DNA of 64,000 nt from an uncultured Centipeda sp. (GCA_905372865.1 CAJPQT010000001.1:195049-259048), one strand, 5' to 3'; shown: positions 9,154 to 17,933, counted from the stretch's first letter. The notes: generated from the letters alone by a model not told the origin. Numbers and translations: made by a program.

Positions 9154-9184
9154 AATTATACATCTTTTATGTATAATTTTTCAA
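9154..9184 (-). promoter_or_regulatory. arg operon promoter with overlapping inverted repeat (candidate ArgR operator)
   Basis: Minus strand TTGAAA (9179-9184), 18-bp spacer, TATAAT (9155-9160). A perfect inverted repeat, AATTATACAT - 5 bases - ATGTATAATT (9154-9178), covers the -10 box and the whole spacer, where a bound repressor would block RNA polymerase. ARG boxes of the ArgR/AhrC family are AT-rich dyads of this general shape, though the canonical box has a 4-base centre, so assignment to ArgR is inference. The regulator gene is not in the window. Confidence 0.7.
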
Positions 9185-9194
9185 GTGTTATTTC

Positions 9195-9250
9195 AAAAAA
9201 ATTTGCCGGTTTTCACAGTCATTCATCCAACGGACTGTGAAAACCGGCAA
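9195..9250 (-). terminator. Terminator of the hom-thrB operon
   Basis: A perfect 18-bp stem (9203-9220 with 9233-9250; arms begin TTGCCGGTTTTCACAG) and a 12-base loop, followed on the minus strand by ATTTTTTTG. It begins four bases past the thrB stop codon and insulates the arg promoter. Confidence 0.95.
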
Positions 9251-9253
9251 GTA

Positions 9254-10204
9254 TTATTGTTTTACACGCATCTCCCTGCGGTGCAGAATGCGTGCGCCTT
9301 TCGTGTCCAAGCGCAGGTGCAGCGGCCGCGCCTCTACATCGTGTGCACGGAACGCCTCCTGCATAGCTGCCGCCACATCCTCCGTACACTTTCGATGCGC
9401 GGGCACAAAAGCGATGAGGCAAGGGCCTGCTCCGCTGAGCGCTGCTCCGTACGCACCGGCCTTCTTTGCCGCCGCAAATACATCGAACATCCCCGGAATC
9501 AGCGAAGCTCGATAGTTCTGGTGAAGCGCATCGGCAAACGCGTTGTCGAGATGCTTCTCCGAGCCACGTGCAAGAGCCGCAACCATCATCGCTGCATGGC
9601 TGATATTGAACACAGCATCCTTCATCGGGACTTCAGACGGCAGTACCTGCCGCGCGGATTTCGTCGAGAGATAGAAGTCCGGCACCATAACGACAAGGCG
9701 CAGGAAGATGCGGGGCAAAAAGGAAAAGCACTCCACATGACCATCCGTCACCGTATTCACCGTAAATCCGCCATAGATCGCGGGTGCAACATTGTCGGGA
9801 TGCCCCTCAATATCCGTTGCAAGCTGCAAAAGATCGTCGCGGTGAAACGGGCTGCCCACAAGTGCATTTGCCGCCGTAAGGCCTGCGACGATCGCCGTTG
9901 CGCTGCTACCAAGCCCGCGCGAGAGCGGAATCCGATTGCTCATACGGATCTTTGCCCCTTGAAACTCGTCCGCACGATCTGCACGCTGCAGAAGATACTG
10001 AATGGATTTCCATACAATATTGCGCTCATCCGAGGGGATGAATGCCGCTCCTTCACCGCGTGCAGAAATGTGAAGTCCAGGCTCGTGTGTGAGCGTCAGT
10101 GTCATCTCGTTATAGAGCGTGCAGGCAATCCCGAGCGCATCAAATCCGGGACCGAGGTTCGCACTCGTTGCGGGAACGCGAACGCGTACAGACTGCTCAC
10201 TCAT
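9254..10204 (-). CDS. thrB: Homoserine kinase
   Basis: Phosphorylates homoserine to O-phosphohomoserine, the substrate of threonine synthase. I start at ATG 10204 (MSEQSVRVRVPATSANLGPG), which overlaps the hom stop codon (ATGA); upstream extension gives only Arg-rich shadow sequence. The 316-residue product is a GHMP kinase: PATSANLGPGFD near the N-terminus and the ATP loop PLSRGLGSSATAIVAG near residue 95. No thrC follows; a strong terminator comes directly after the stop. Threonine synthase must be encoded elsewhere. Confidence 0.96.
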   Translation of the reverse strand: MSEQSVRVRVPATSANLGPGFDALGIACTLYNEMTLTLTHEPGLHISARGEGAAFIPSDERNIVWKSIQYLLQRADRADEFQGAKIRMSNRIPLSRGLGSSATAIVAGLTAANALVGSPFHRDDLLQLATDIEGHPDNVAPAIYGGFTVNTVTDGHVECFSFLPRIFLRLVVMVPDFYLSTKSARQVLPSEVPMKDAVFNISHAAMMVAALARGSEKHLDNAFADALHQNYRASLIPGMFDVFAAAKKAGAYGAALSGAGPCLIAFVPAHRKCTEDVAAAMQEAFRAHDVEARPLHLRLDTKGARILHRREMRVKQ

Positions 10205-11502
10205 AGCCGATCCTCCTGCCCGTCCGCAACGCGGATCAGACTGCGTACCTCGTACACGACGGAAAGAGCCTCGAGTGCCTCGACGGCAGCGGAGGCAGCT
10301 GCGTGTGTTACGACGTGTGTCACGGCAACGATCTCCGCATTCCCCTCCTCTGTCCAACGCGCCTGGATTACAGACTTTAGGCTGACCCCAGCACGTCCAA
10401 AGGTCGTTGCAATCTCGCCGAGAACGCCCGGCTCATCCGCGACAACGAGGCGCAGGTAATAGGAAGACTTCGTCTTTTCCACAGGGCAGAGCTTCTTCCG
10501 CTCCCCGACCTTATACTTCATCCGCCCCGTCGTACCGGAGACAATATCACGCGCAATCTCGATGATGTCTGCAACGACCGCCGATGCGGTCGGCAGCGAA
10601 CCTGCACCGCGCCCGTAGAACATCGCATCGCCAAGGATATTGCCGCGCACAAAGATTGCATTGAATACGCCGTTCACCGATGCGAGCGGATGCGTCTTCG
10701 GCAGGAATACAGGATGAACGCGCACGTCAACCCCCTCCTCCGTATTACGCCCCACCGCAAGGAGTTTGATCACGTAGCCGAGATTGAGTCCGTATTCGAT
10801 ATCATCCTCGGTGATGTGCGAAATCCCCTCGACAGAGACATCCTCAAGACCGATGACGGTGTCAAAGGCGAGTGAAGCGAGAATCGCTGCCTTGCGTGCC
10901 GCGTCGAGGCCATCCACGTCTGCCGACGGATTTGCCTCTGCATATCCCTTTTCCTGTGCGCGGCGCAGAACAGCATCGTAGCTGACGTGTTTTTCCGTCA
11001 TCTTCGTCAGCATATAGTTCGTTGTTCCGTTGACAACGCCCATGATCTCCGTGATGCTGTTCGCCGTCAGGCATTCCTTCAGCGGCTTGATGATCGGGAT
11101 GCCGCCGCCGACACTCGCCTCATAGAGAAAGTCCACGGCGTTCTCATCTGCTGCGGCATAGATCTCGGAGAGATGCTCGGCAATGACATCCTTGTTTGCT
11201 GTAACGACGTGTTTTCCCGCCGCCATCGCACGCATCATATAGTCCTTCGCGGGGGTAAGTCCCCCCATGACCTCGACGACAACAGAGATCTCGGCATCGT
11301 TCAGAATTTCATCGAAGTTATCCGTCAGCGGAATCCCCTCGGCTTCCGGACGATGCTTCTTCGCGTCGCGTACAAGAATCTTCTTGATCTCAATGCGTGC
11401 ACCACAACGCCCCGTGATTGTGTCTGCATTCATTGCAAGTGTGCGCACAACACCCGATCCAACCGTCCCCGCACCAAGGAGTGCTATCTTGATTGTATTC
11501 AC
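10201..11502 (-). CDS. hom: Homoserine dehydrogenase with C-terminal ACT domain
   Basis: Reduces aspartate semialdehyde to homoserine, the branch point to threonine and methionine. The 433-residue protein has an N-terminal Rossmann fold (LLGAGTVGSGVV, residues 8-19), the catalytic domain with NGTTNYMLTKM and GLDAARKAAILAS, and a C-terminal ACT domain from about residue 350 (RLVVADEPGVLGEIATTFGRAGVSL), which usually gives feedback inhibition by threonine. Translation starts at GTG with GGGGGATAAAA upstream. It follows the ACT protein gene by 18 bases and overlaps thrB by four. Confidence 0.97.
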   Translation of the reverse strand: MNTIKIALLGAGTVGSGVVRTLAMNADTITGRCGARIEIKKILVRDAKKHRPEAEGIPLTDNFDEILNDAEISVVVEVMGGLTPAKDYMMRAMAAGKHVVTANKDVIAEHLSEIYAAADENAVDFLYEASVGGGIPIIKPLKECLTANSITEIMGVVNGTTNYMLTKMTEKHVSYDAVLRRAQEKGYAEANPSADVDGLDAARKAAILASLAFDTVIGLEDVSVEGISHITEDDIEYGLNLGYVIKLLAVGRNTEEGVDVRVHPVFLPKTHPLASVNGVFNAIFVRGNILGDAMFYGRGAGSLPTASAVVADIIEIARDIVSGTTGRMKYKVGERKKLCPVEKTKSSYYLRLVVADEPGVLGEIATTFGRAGVSLKSVIQARWTEEGNAEIVAVTHVVTHAAASAAVEALEALSVVYEVRSLIRVADGQEDRL

Positions 11503-11520
11503 CGAATTTTATCCCCCGTT

Positions 11521-11967
11521 TCAAGCCTGTCCGATCACTTCGAGCTTCTGCACCCCATCGACCGCATCCACTCTTTCCAACAGTGTCTGGAAGTCATTAT
11601 ACAGTTTCGCCGTCTCAAGTGAGATATGCACCGTTGCCGCCCCGCGCGCGGGAATCCCCTGATTGATCGTCATGACGTTGCCGCCCTCCTCGGCAATGAC
11701 CTTGAGAACCGCCTGCAGGGTGCCGCTCCGATGGCTGATCAAAAGTGCAAGTGTGACAATCTTATCGCGCGTCGCCTCAAAGAACGAATACACATAATCC
11801 TTGTACTTGTAATAGGCACTTCGGCTAAGATTCGCCTTGACAACCGCCTCGTTGACCGTACGTACTTCGCCGCGATTGATAAGCTCCTTTGCGAGGATGG
11901 TCTTCTTGATTGCTTTCGGCAAAATCTCTTCATGGACAAGATAAACTCCCGTCATATCAATTTTCAT
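11521..11967 (-). CDS. ACT-domain protein of the PheB/UPF0735 family
   Basis: A 148-residue protein. The N-terminal 70 residues (LPKAIKKTILAKELINRGEV, NLSRSAYYKYKDYVYSF) look like a small helical, possibly DNA-binding part; the C-terminal 75 residues are an ACT domain (LALLISHRSGTLQAVLKVIAEEGGNV). This arrangement is the UPF0735 family, sometimes called PheB, often found just upstream of hom or pheA in Firmicutes. It probably senses an amino acid and tunes the aspartate pathway; its exact action is not established. ATG 11967 is chosen because GGAGG lies eight bases before it, while the upstream ATG overlaps that site. First gene of the hom-thrB operon. Confidence 0.9.
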   Translation of the reverse strand: MKIDMTGVYLVHEEILPKAIKKTILAKELINRGEVRTVNEAVVKANLSRSAYYKYKDYVYSFFEATRDKIVTLALLISHRSGTLQAVLKVIAEEGGNVMTINQGIPARGAATVHISLETAKLYNDFQTLLERVDAVDGVQKLEVIGQA

Positions 11968-12010
11968 AAATGATTCCTCCAATGGATGGAAAGACTTTTA
12001 TAACGGTCTG

Positions 12011-12039
12011 AGTATACCATATCTGAGCACAATCAACAA
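12011..12039 (-). promoter_or_regulatory. Promoter of the ACT-hom-thrB operon
   Basis: Minus strand TTGTTG (12034-12039), 17-bp spacer, TATACT (12011-12016), about 45 bases upstream of the first ATG. The leader is too short for an attenuator or riboswitch. Confidence 0.7.
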
Positions 12040-12051
12040 ATAAAACACGGA

Positions 12052-12633
12052 CTAAATCTTATTCTCTGTCCCATTCATCAGTCGCTTGATGTTCTCGCGA
12101 TGGCGGACAATGACAAGCAGTGCCGCAATCACAGTGAACACAACGTACTCCATCGGATATCCAAAGAGCTCTGCAAGAATAGGTGCAAGAACTCCCGCTG
12201 TTACCGATCCAAGTGAAACATAGCGCGTCACATAAACAATCGTAAACCAAAGAACAAAGAGCATGAAGGTCACATTCCCCATCAACATACTCAATACACC
12301 GAGAGAAGTTGCTACCCCCTTCCCCCCGTGAAATCGCAGAAAAAGAGAGAAACTGTGTCCGATGATGGAAAATAGTCCGCCAATGACTGCCGCAAGAGGC
12401 GTACCGACAAGCGAAAGCCCCAGCAAAACACCCGCCTGCCCCTTGAGACTGTCCGCGATGAACACGATGATGCCCGGAATCTTTCCGAGCGTCCGCCACG
12501 CATTCGTTGCCCCGATGTTGCGGCTTCCATGCTCCCGCAGATCCGTGTGCCAGAGGAGTTTTCCCAGAATCAGCCCACTCGGAATCGAGCCGATCAGATA
12601 GGCAATAACGCCCGTCAGAAGATATTCCATCAT
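12052..12633 (-). CDS. plsY: Glycerol-3-phosphate acyltransferase PlsY
   Basis: Integral membrane enzyme that acylates glycerol-3-phosphate with acyl-phosphate, the first step of phospholipid synthesis. The 193-residue chain has about five hydrophobic segments and the three conserved PlsY motifs: GSIPSG near residue 16, REHGSRNIGATNAWR near residue 34, and HGGKGVAT near residue 103. The start ATG (12633) overlaps the der stop by one base (TGATG) with AGGAGG seven bases before it. Last gene of this group; no hairpin terminator is evident after it. Confidence 0.96.
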   Translation of the reverse strand: MMEYLLTGVIAYLIGSIPSGLILGKLLWHTDLREHGSRNIGATNAWRTLGKIPGIIVFIADSLKGQAGVLLGLSLVGTPLAAVIGGLFSIIGHSFSLFLRFHGGKGVATSLGVLSMLMGNVTFMLFVLWFTIVYVTRYVSLGSVTAGVLAPILAELFGYPMEYVVFTVIAALLVIVRHRENIKRLMNGTENKI

Positions 12634-13958
12634 CACTCTTCCTCCTTGCGTGCGCGGACAACTAGGCGAAGAGGCGTCCCTTCAAAGCCAAAGCTCTCGC
12701 GCAGACGGTTTTCAATAAAGCGCAAATAGGAGAAATGCATCAGTTCCGGATCATTGACGAAGATGATAAATGTCGGCGGCATAATCCCCACCTGCGTAAC
12801 AAAGAGAATCTTGAGCTGCTTCCCCTTCTTCGTCGGCGGTGGATTGACCGAGACGGCATCCCGAATCAGCTCGTTGAGCACGCTCGTCTTGATGCGCATG
12901 GACTGCTGCTCGGCAACGTATTTGACCAGCTCCGTCACACGCTCGACGCGCTGCCCTGTGAGAGCCGACGTATAGAGCACAGGCGCATATTGGAGAAAGC
13001 CCAGCTTCTCGCGCAAATCATCCGTGAAGCGCAGCGTCGACTTGTCGTTCTTCTCGGGGAAGATATCCCATTTGTTCACAACAATGATAACGCCCTTGCC
13101 GGATTCATGGACATAGCCCGCGATCTTTGTATCCTGCTCGAGAATCCCCTCAGCTGCATTGATGACCATGAGGACGACCCCCGCGCGGTCGATGGCGCGC
13201 AGAGAGCGCATCACACTGTACCGCTCCACGGGCAGATTGATCTTTCCCTTGCGGCGCATCCCCGCCGTGTCGATGAGAAGATACTTTGCACCATCACGGG
13301 TGAAATGCGTGTCAATCGCATCACGGGTCGTCCCGGGTACATCGCTGACAATGACGCGCTCCTCCCCAAGCAGACGATTCACGAGCGAGGATTTGCCGAC
13401 ATTCGGACGTCCGACCACAGCGATCGCGATCTCATCGGCCTCGATATTCTCCTCTGCCTCTTTGGGAAATGCTGCGACAACAGCATCCAGAAGATCGCCG
13501 AGATTCATCGCGTTCGATGCCGAAATCGGAATCGGATCACCAAGACCGAGCGAATAGAAGTCGTAGATCAACGCCTCACGCTCGAAGCTGTCAATCTTGT
13601 TGACCGCAAGAATCACGGGCTTTTGTGTACGCCGCAGAAGTCGGCCGACCTCCTCATCCGAGGAGGTCAGCCCCGCACGTCCGTCGACGAGGAAGAGAAT
13701 GACATCCGCCTCCTCCATCGCGAGTTCTGCCTGACTGCGCATGGATCGAAGAATGTGGTCGCTCTCGTCAAACTCGATGCCGCCCGTATCAATTATTGTA
13801 AACTCATGATTCAGCCACTCCGCATCCATATAGATGCGGTCACGCGTCACGCCCGGCATATCATCGACAATTGACACGCGCTTCTTGCCAATCTGATTGA
13901 ACAGGGTCGATTTACCGACGTTGGGACGTCCAACCACTGCCACAATGGGTTTGCTCAT
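12633..13958 (-). CDS. der: Ribosome-assembly GTPase Der (EngA)
   Basis: GTPase with two tandem G domains needed for maturation of the 50S subunit. At 441 residues it shows two P-loops (GRPNVGKSTLF near residue 10 and GRPNVGKSSLV near residue 183), G3 motifs DTGG and DTAG, G4 motifs NKID and NKWD, and a C-terminal KH-like domain from about residue 350 ending in a basic/acidic tail. ATG 13958 has AGGAG nine bases upstream and is preferred over the adjacent GTG. It is followed directly by plsY. Confidence 0.97.
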   Translation of the reverse strand: MSKPIVAVVGRPNVGKSTLFNQIGKKRVSIVDDMPGVTRDRIYMDAEWLNHEFTIIDTGGIEFDESDHILRSMRSQAELAMEEADVILFLVDGRAGLTSSDEEVGRLLRRTQKPVILAVNKIDSFEREALIYDFYSLGLGDPIPISASNAMNLGDLLDAVVAAFPKEAEENIEADEIAIAVVGRPNVGKSSLVNRLLGEERVIVSDVPGTTRDAIDTHFTRDGAKYLLIDTAGMRRKGKINLPVERYSVMRSLRAIDRAGVVLMVINAAEGILEQDTKIAGYVHESGKGVIIVVNKWDIFPEKNDKSTLRFTDDLREKLGFLQYAPVLYTSALTGQRVERVTELVKYVAEQQSMRIKTSVLNELIRDAVSVNPPPTKKGKQLKILFVTQVGIMPPTFIIFVNDPELMHFSYLRFIENRLRESFGFEGTPLRLVVRARKEEE

Positions 13959-13984
13959 CACTTTTCACTCCTCTCATGAACCAT

Positions 13985-15379
13985 TCAACGTGCAGCAACA
14001 GGTTTTGTATATCCTGCATTGCTCTGCCATGTATAGCCTCCGCTCACGCGTTCACGATGATAGTGCGCCCAGTCCGTGAGTGCCTCCCGATAGTCACGCC
14101 CCGTCGCCACAGGCTCAATGCGAACGGAGGGAAAAGACGACCGCATGGCATCCAGAGTCATATCGTCGAGGAACACATCCTCGCCCTCACGCAGGGAGGA
14201 GGCCGGAATCAGTACGCCGTCCACGGAATGTGAGAACGCACGAAGTGCCGCCGATATATCATGTCCTGTGAGAAGTCCCGATACATTGACCGTTTCTCCA
14301 AAATGCTCATTGATAACGGGTAAAACATGTATTCTCTGCACATCAGGGTCGAGCTCACGCGCCAGCCTCTCCACCACAGGTGCGACGGCCGTGCCGCTGA
14401 TAACCGCAAGTCTGGAGTTAGTATCCAGCGTATTCGCATAGTCAGCCGCAGCCGTCCATTCCTCGATAAAATTACGCGTCAGCCCAATCCCGTTGTCCAG
14501 CTGTGGAAAGCCATCGTACATCTCGGCGGGCGGCACATCACGCCCCGCGAGGAAGTAGAACTCATCCCCCAGATAGATGAAGGTGCGCCCCTCCTCTGCG
14601 CGTATCCGCTGCTGCCATGCCTCTACCTGATCGATCACGCGTGCAGCACCAATGCGGTCAAACTGGATGAGCGGAAACGGATCCGTGCGATGCTTCGTTA
14701 ATCCCACAGGAACAATTGCAAGGGAAAGCGCATGGGGGCGACGTTCTGTGATATCGCGGATTGTGCGCTCAAGCTCCTCCCCATCGTTCAGACCGTAGCA
14801 GAGCACCACCTGCGTATGGTAGTCCGCTCCTGCTTCTTCAAGCTTCGTCAGCTGTCCGAGGATATCCGCCGCCCCCTTGTAGCGTAGGATCTCGGCACGC
14901 AGCACAGGATTTGTGCACTGAACAGAAACGTAGAGCGGTGAGAGATGAAAATGCTCGATACGCTCAAAATCTGCGGCCCCCATATTTGTCAGAGTAACAA
15001 AATTTCCATAAAGGAAGGAAAGGCGATAATCATCATCCTTGATGGAGAGGCTATGTCGCATATCCGGCGCAACCATATCGACAAAGCAGAAATAACAGTG
15101 ATTTGCGCAGGAACGGATGCCGTCGAAGACGGCTCGCTCAAATTCCACACCAAAATCCTCATCATAGTCTTTGTCGAATTCGATGAGTTCCTGCTCTCCA
15201 TCAGCGTGCTCGACAAGAAGCTCAATCTCCTCGTCAGCCATTGCAAAGCTGAAGTCAATGATATCGCGCAGAGGCATGTCATTGACTGCCAGGATCTTAT
15301 CGCCCGGCACAAGCTCCAATTCCTCCGCAATGCTTCCCTCTAAAACACGCAGAATAACACCAGGATACGTTCTTTTCAT
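13985..15379 (-). CDS. DUF512 protein: PDZ domain plus radical-SAM-like Fe-S core
   Basis: A 464-residue protein of the family found beside der/plsY in many Firmicutes. Residues 1-60 form a PDZ-type domain (VLEGSIAEELELVPGDKILAV). CANHCYFC at residues 91-98 places Cys91, Cys95 and Cys98 as a CxxxCxxC cluster typical of radical SAM enzymes. The C-terminal half (DUF512) contains YLGDEFYFLAGRD and FGETVNVSGLLTGHD. The substrate is not known. It has AAAGGAGG before its ATG and is 26 bases upstream of der, in a likely operon. Confidence 0.9.
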   Translation of the reverse strand: MKRTYPGVILRVLEGSIAEELELVPGDKILAVNDMPLRDIIDFSFAMADEEIELLVEHADGEQELIEFDKDYDEDFGVEFERAVFDGIRSCANHCYFCFVDMVAPDMRHSLSIKDDDYRLSFLYGNFVTLTNMGAADFERIEHFHLSPLYVSVQCTNPVLRAEILRYKGAADILGQLTKLEEAGADYHTQVVLCYGLNDGEELERTIRDITERRPHALSLAIVPVGLTKHRTDPFPLIQFDRIGAARVIDQVEAWQQRIRAEEGRTFIYLGDEFYFLAGRDVPPAEMYDGFPQLDNGIGLTRNFIEEWTAAADYANTLDTNSRLAVISGTAVAPVVERLARELDPDVQRIHVLPVINEHFGETVNVSGLLTGHDISAALRAFSHSVDGVLIPASSLREGEDVFLDDMTLDAMRSSFPSVRIEPVATGRDYREALTDWAHYHRERVSGGYTWQSNAGYTKPVAAR

Positions 15380-15395
15380 ATTCCCTCCTTTCCAT

Positions 15396-15423
15396 GAAAA
15401 AGGAGTGACATTTCATCACTCCT
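15396..15423 (-). terminator. Terminator after the S1-domain protein gene
   Basis: Minus strand AGGAGTGA and TCACTCCT form a perfect 8-bp stem around seven bases, followed by TTTTTC. It separates the S1-domain gene from the DUF512 gene, though the stem is short enough for partial read-through. Confidence 0.75.
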
Positions 15424-15455
15424 CTGTTATCGTATGGGATTATTTGTATCTGAAC

Positions 15456-16625
15456 TTACTTCAGCCAGTCGAGATGCGCCTCAACCTGACCTTCCGTATT
15501 CTCGCTGGACTCAGCCTGTTCCGACTGATGCTCGTCCACATACTTCTTGATGTCTGCTTGATCCGCATCGCGCTTCGCCTTGGTGATTGAAAGCGAAATA
15601 CGCTTGCGCTTCGTGTCAATACGGAGCACCTTAACCGTCACAACATCGCCCGTATGAACGGCCTCATCCGCACGCTCAATACGCTTCTCGGCGAGCTCGC
15701 CCATCGGGATAAGACCGTCAAAGCCCGGCTCGATCTCCATGAACGCACCAAAGTCCGTCAACTTGATGATCTTGCCCTCGATGAAGTCACCCTCAGCATA
15801 CTGCTCCGCCTTCTCCACCCACGGATCCGGAAGAGTGTCCTTGACCGATAAAGAGATGCGCTTTGCATCGCGGTCAACACTCTTGACAAAGACATCGAGC
15901 TCCTGCCCGACCTCGAGCACCTCAGACGGATGCTTCACGCGATGCCATGCAAGATCGGAGATGTGGGCAAGGCCATCCACGCCGCCGATATCAATGAACG
16001 CACCGTAGTCGACAAGACGCTTGACCGTACCGCGTACAGTCATCTCGGGCTCTATCGCCGAGAACACAGCCTCCTCCTTCTCCGCGCGATCGCGCTCGAG
16101 GAGCTTGCGGCGCGAAAGGACGAGACGGCGCTTTTGGACATCGATCTCAATGATCTCAGCCTCAACCGTCTGGTCGACATAGACTGCGAGATCCTTGACG
16201 AAGTGCAGTTCCATCTGGGATGCCGGGATAAATCCACGCAGACCCATGACATAAGCAACGAGACCGCCCTTGACCTCTTTGGCAATTTTGGCCTCGACCG
16301 TCTCACCCTTCGCCTGAATCTCCTCGATGTCCTTCCATGCAGCCATCTTGTCTGCCTCAACCTTGGACAGACTGCCGCCATTATCGCCGCCGAGCGACTT
16401 GATATAGACATCAATCTCATCGCCGACCTTCACAACATCATGTGCATCGTCCGGCGCGGGAACGGCAAGGTCCCTCTTAGAGACAGGAATTTCCTGCTTA
16501 TAGCCGATATCGACATACGCCTCATCGCGGGATACTTGAACAACGACCCCTTTGACGACCGTACGCTCTTGGATATCGGGCATATCTTCCTGTTCCAAAA
16601 GTTCCTTCATGCTCTGTTCTGACAC
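15456..16625 (-). CDS. S1-domain RNA-binding protein (ribosomal protein S1-like)
   Basis: A 389-residue protein with four consecutive S1 (OB-fold) repeats: around residues 18-90 (VVKGVVVQVSRDEAYVDIG), 105-175, 195-265 (GTVKRLVDYGAFIDIGGVDG) and 280-350 (EGKIIKLTDFGAFMEIEPGF), then an acidic tail. It probably acts at the ribosome in translation of weakly structured mRNAs; it is shorter than the six-repeat S1 of proteobacteria. The GTG start has GGAGG nine bases upstream and lies 19 bases inside the 3' end of ispH. In related bacteria the two are often a single fused protein; here the frames differ. Confidence 0.93.
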   Translation of the reverse strand: MSEQSMKELLEQEDMPDIQERTVVKGVVVQVSRDEAYVDIGYKQEIPVSKRDLAVPAPDDAHDVVKVGDEIDVYIKSLGGDNGGSLSKVEADKMAAWKDIEEIQAKGETVEAKIAKEVKGGLVAYVMGLRGFIPASQMELHFVKDLAVYVDQTVEAEIIEIDVQKRRLVLSRRKLLERDRAEKEEAVFSAIEPEMTVRGTVKRLVDYGAFIDIGGVDGLAHISDLAWHRVKHPSEVLEVGQELDVFVKSVDRDAKRISLSVKDTLPDPWVEKAEQYAEGDFIEGKIIKLTDFGAFMEIEPGFDGLIPMGELAEKRIERADEAVHTGDVVTVKVLRIDTKRKRISLSITKAKRDADQADIKKYVDEHQSEQAESSENTEGQVEAHLDWLK

Positions 16626-17437
16626 TGTTTATAAACCTCCTTGATAATCCAGTCCGGCGTTGAAGCGCCGGCTGTAATACCAATTTTATTAACATGATCC
16701 AACCACTCATCCTGCAGCTCCGCCACAGTTTCGATATGGTATGTTTTGCACTTTGTGGAGCACAGCTGAGCAAGCCGTGATGTGTTCGCACTGTTCTTGC
16801 CGCCGACCACAATCATCGCGTCGACACGTTCGGCAAGTTCCAATGCCGCCGCTTGCCGCAGATCTGTCGCTGTGCATATCGTACGCAGGATCTTGATCTC
16901 ACGCGACTTTTCCAAAAGACACGACACGATGCTCCGAAACTTCTCGCCCGAGAACGTTGTCTGGGAGACAATGCCGAGCTTCCCGATATGGGGCAGTGCG
17001 ACTGCTTCCTCCTCGGTCTCGATAATACGAGCATCCGGTGTCGTCCATTCGTAGATACTCTTGACCTCCGGATGGTTCTTCTCTCCGACTATAACAACCG
17101 TATACCCTTCCTCAGCCAGCAATTTTGCCGAGAGCTGCGCCTTCTTTACATGCGGACAAGTGGCATCCACGACTTCTAAACCGCGTGACTCTGCCTCCTC
17201 ATACACGTTTGGTCCCACCCCATGGGAACGGATAATGACAAGTCCATCCTCCATCTCATCGAGTGAGCCGACAGTCCCAACGCCCTCCTTTTTCAGACGC
17301 TCCACCATCTGCGGATTATGAATGATCGGACCAAGTGTACTGGACGTTCCATCTGAGGAGGCGTTTTGTCTGGCAATTTCAATGGCACGTTTTACACCAT
17401 AACAAAAGCCCAGATGCTCCGCTAAAATAACCTCCAT
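16607..17437 (-). CDS. ispH: 4-hydroxy-3-methylbut-2-enyl diphosphate reductase
   Basis: Last enzyme of the non-mevalonate (MEP) isoprenoid pathway; reduces HMBPP to IPP and DMAPP with a [4Fe-4S] cluster. The 276-residue protein starts MEVILAEHLGFCYGVKRA, and shows the three conserved cluster cysteines in GFCYGV, DATCPHV and RTICTATDLR, plus the proton-relay Glu in the TTFSGEKF/VVGGKNSANT surroundings. ATG 17437 is chosen since family members begin here; a GTG nine bases upstream lacks a ribosome-binding site. The 3' end overlaps the S1-domain gene. Confidence 0.95.
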   Translation of the reverse strand: MEVILAEHLGFCYGVKRAIEIARQNASSDGTSSTLGPIIHNPQMVERLKKEGVGTVGSLDEMEDGLVIIRSHGVGPNVYEEAESRGLEVVDATCPHVKKAQLSAKLLAEEGYTVVIVGEKNHPEVKSIYEWTTPDARIIETEEEAVALPHIGKLGIVSQTTFSGEKFRSIVSCLLEKSREIKILRTICTATDLRQAAALELAERVDAMIVVGGKNSANTSRLAQLCSTKCKTYHIETVAELQDEWLDHVNKIGITAGASTPDWIIKEVYKQCQNRA

Positions 17438-17511
17438 ATACCTCACCGCAACGCGTAATGATTCTCAATGAATCAGCACATACATAATCCCATCCACACA
17501 ATCTGTGTAAC

Positions 17512-17540
17512 AGTATAACACGCGAATCTCTCTCACGCAA
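17512..17540 (-). promoter_or_regulatory. Promoter of ispH and the S1-domain gene
   Basis: Minus strand TTGCGT (17535-17540), 17-bp spacer, TATACT (17512-17517) with an extended TG element (TGTTATACT). Confidence 0.7.
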
Positions 17541-17555
17541 ATAAAATTTATTTTT

Positions 17556-17933
17556 TTATCCTATCTGATACCCGCTGACAAGATTCCGTGCCGCAAGAAG
17601 GGAGAACAGTCCGAGCAGGATACTCAGGACAATGTAGAAGATGCCGGCAGTGAATCTGCCATTCTCCAGCAGTGTCAGAGCTTCAAGAGAGAACGTAGAA
17701 AACGTTGTAAAGCCGCCGCAGATTCCCGTCTGAAGAAAGAGTACGAGACGCGGGTCAAGACTTCCGTGTCTTCCAATAAAACCGACGATCAGGCCGATCG
17801 CAAAACAGCCGACGATATTGACTGCAAATGTGGCAAGCGGAAAGCCACTGCCAAGTTTCGGGATCACCTGCCCGAGCAGATAGCGGCAGACGGCTCCGAG
17901 TGCACCGCCGAGCCCGACGACAAGCAGATTCAT
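17556..17933 (-). CDS. crcB: Fluoride channel CrcB/Fluc
   Basis: A 125-residue inner-membrane protein with four hydrophobic helices; Fluc channels are dual-topology dimers that export fluoride. Recognised by GGALGAVCRYLLG near the N-terminus, FAVNIVGCFAIG (the conserved Asn of the pore) and GICGGFTTFSTFS (Phe-box and Na site) near residue 75. ATG overlaps the stop of the phosphatase gene (ATGA), so it sits at the tail of the cobalamin operon. No fluoride riboswitch is possible at this spacing, so it is probably not fluoride-induced from here. Confidence 0.95.
   Translation of the reverse strand: MNLLVVGLGGALGAVCRYLLGQVIPKLGSGFPLATFAVNIVGCFAIGLIVGFIGRHGSLDPRLVLFLQTGICGGFTTFSTFSLEALTLLENGRFTAGIFYIVLSILLGLFSLLAARNLVSGYQIG

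Noticed and set aside
9104..10459. 451-codon plus-strand frame opposite thrB and the 9195-9250 terminator
   Set aside because: Antisense to thrB, crosses the terminator and arg promoter area, no recognisable motifs.
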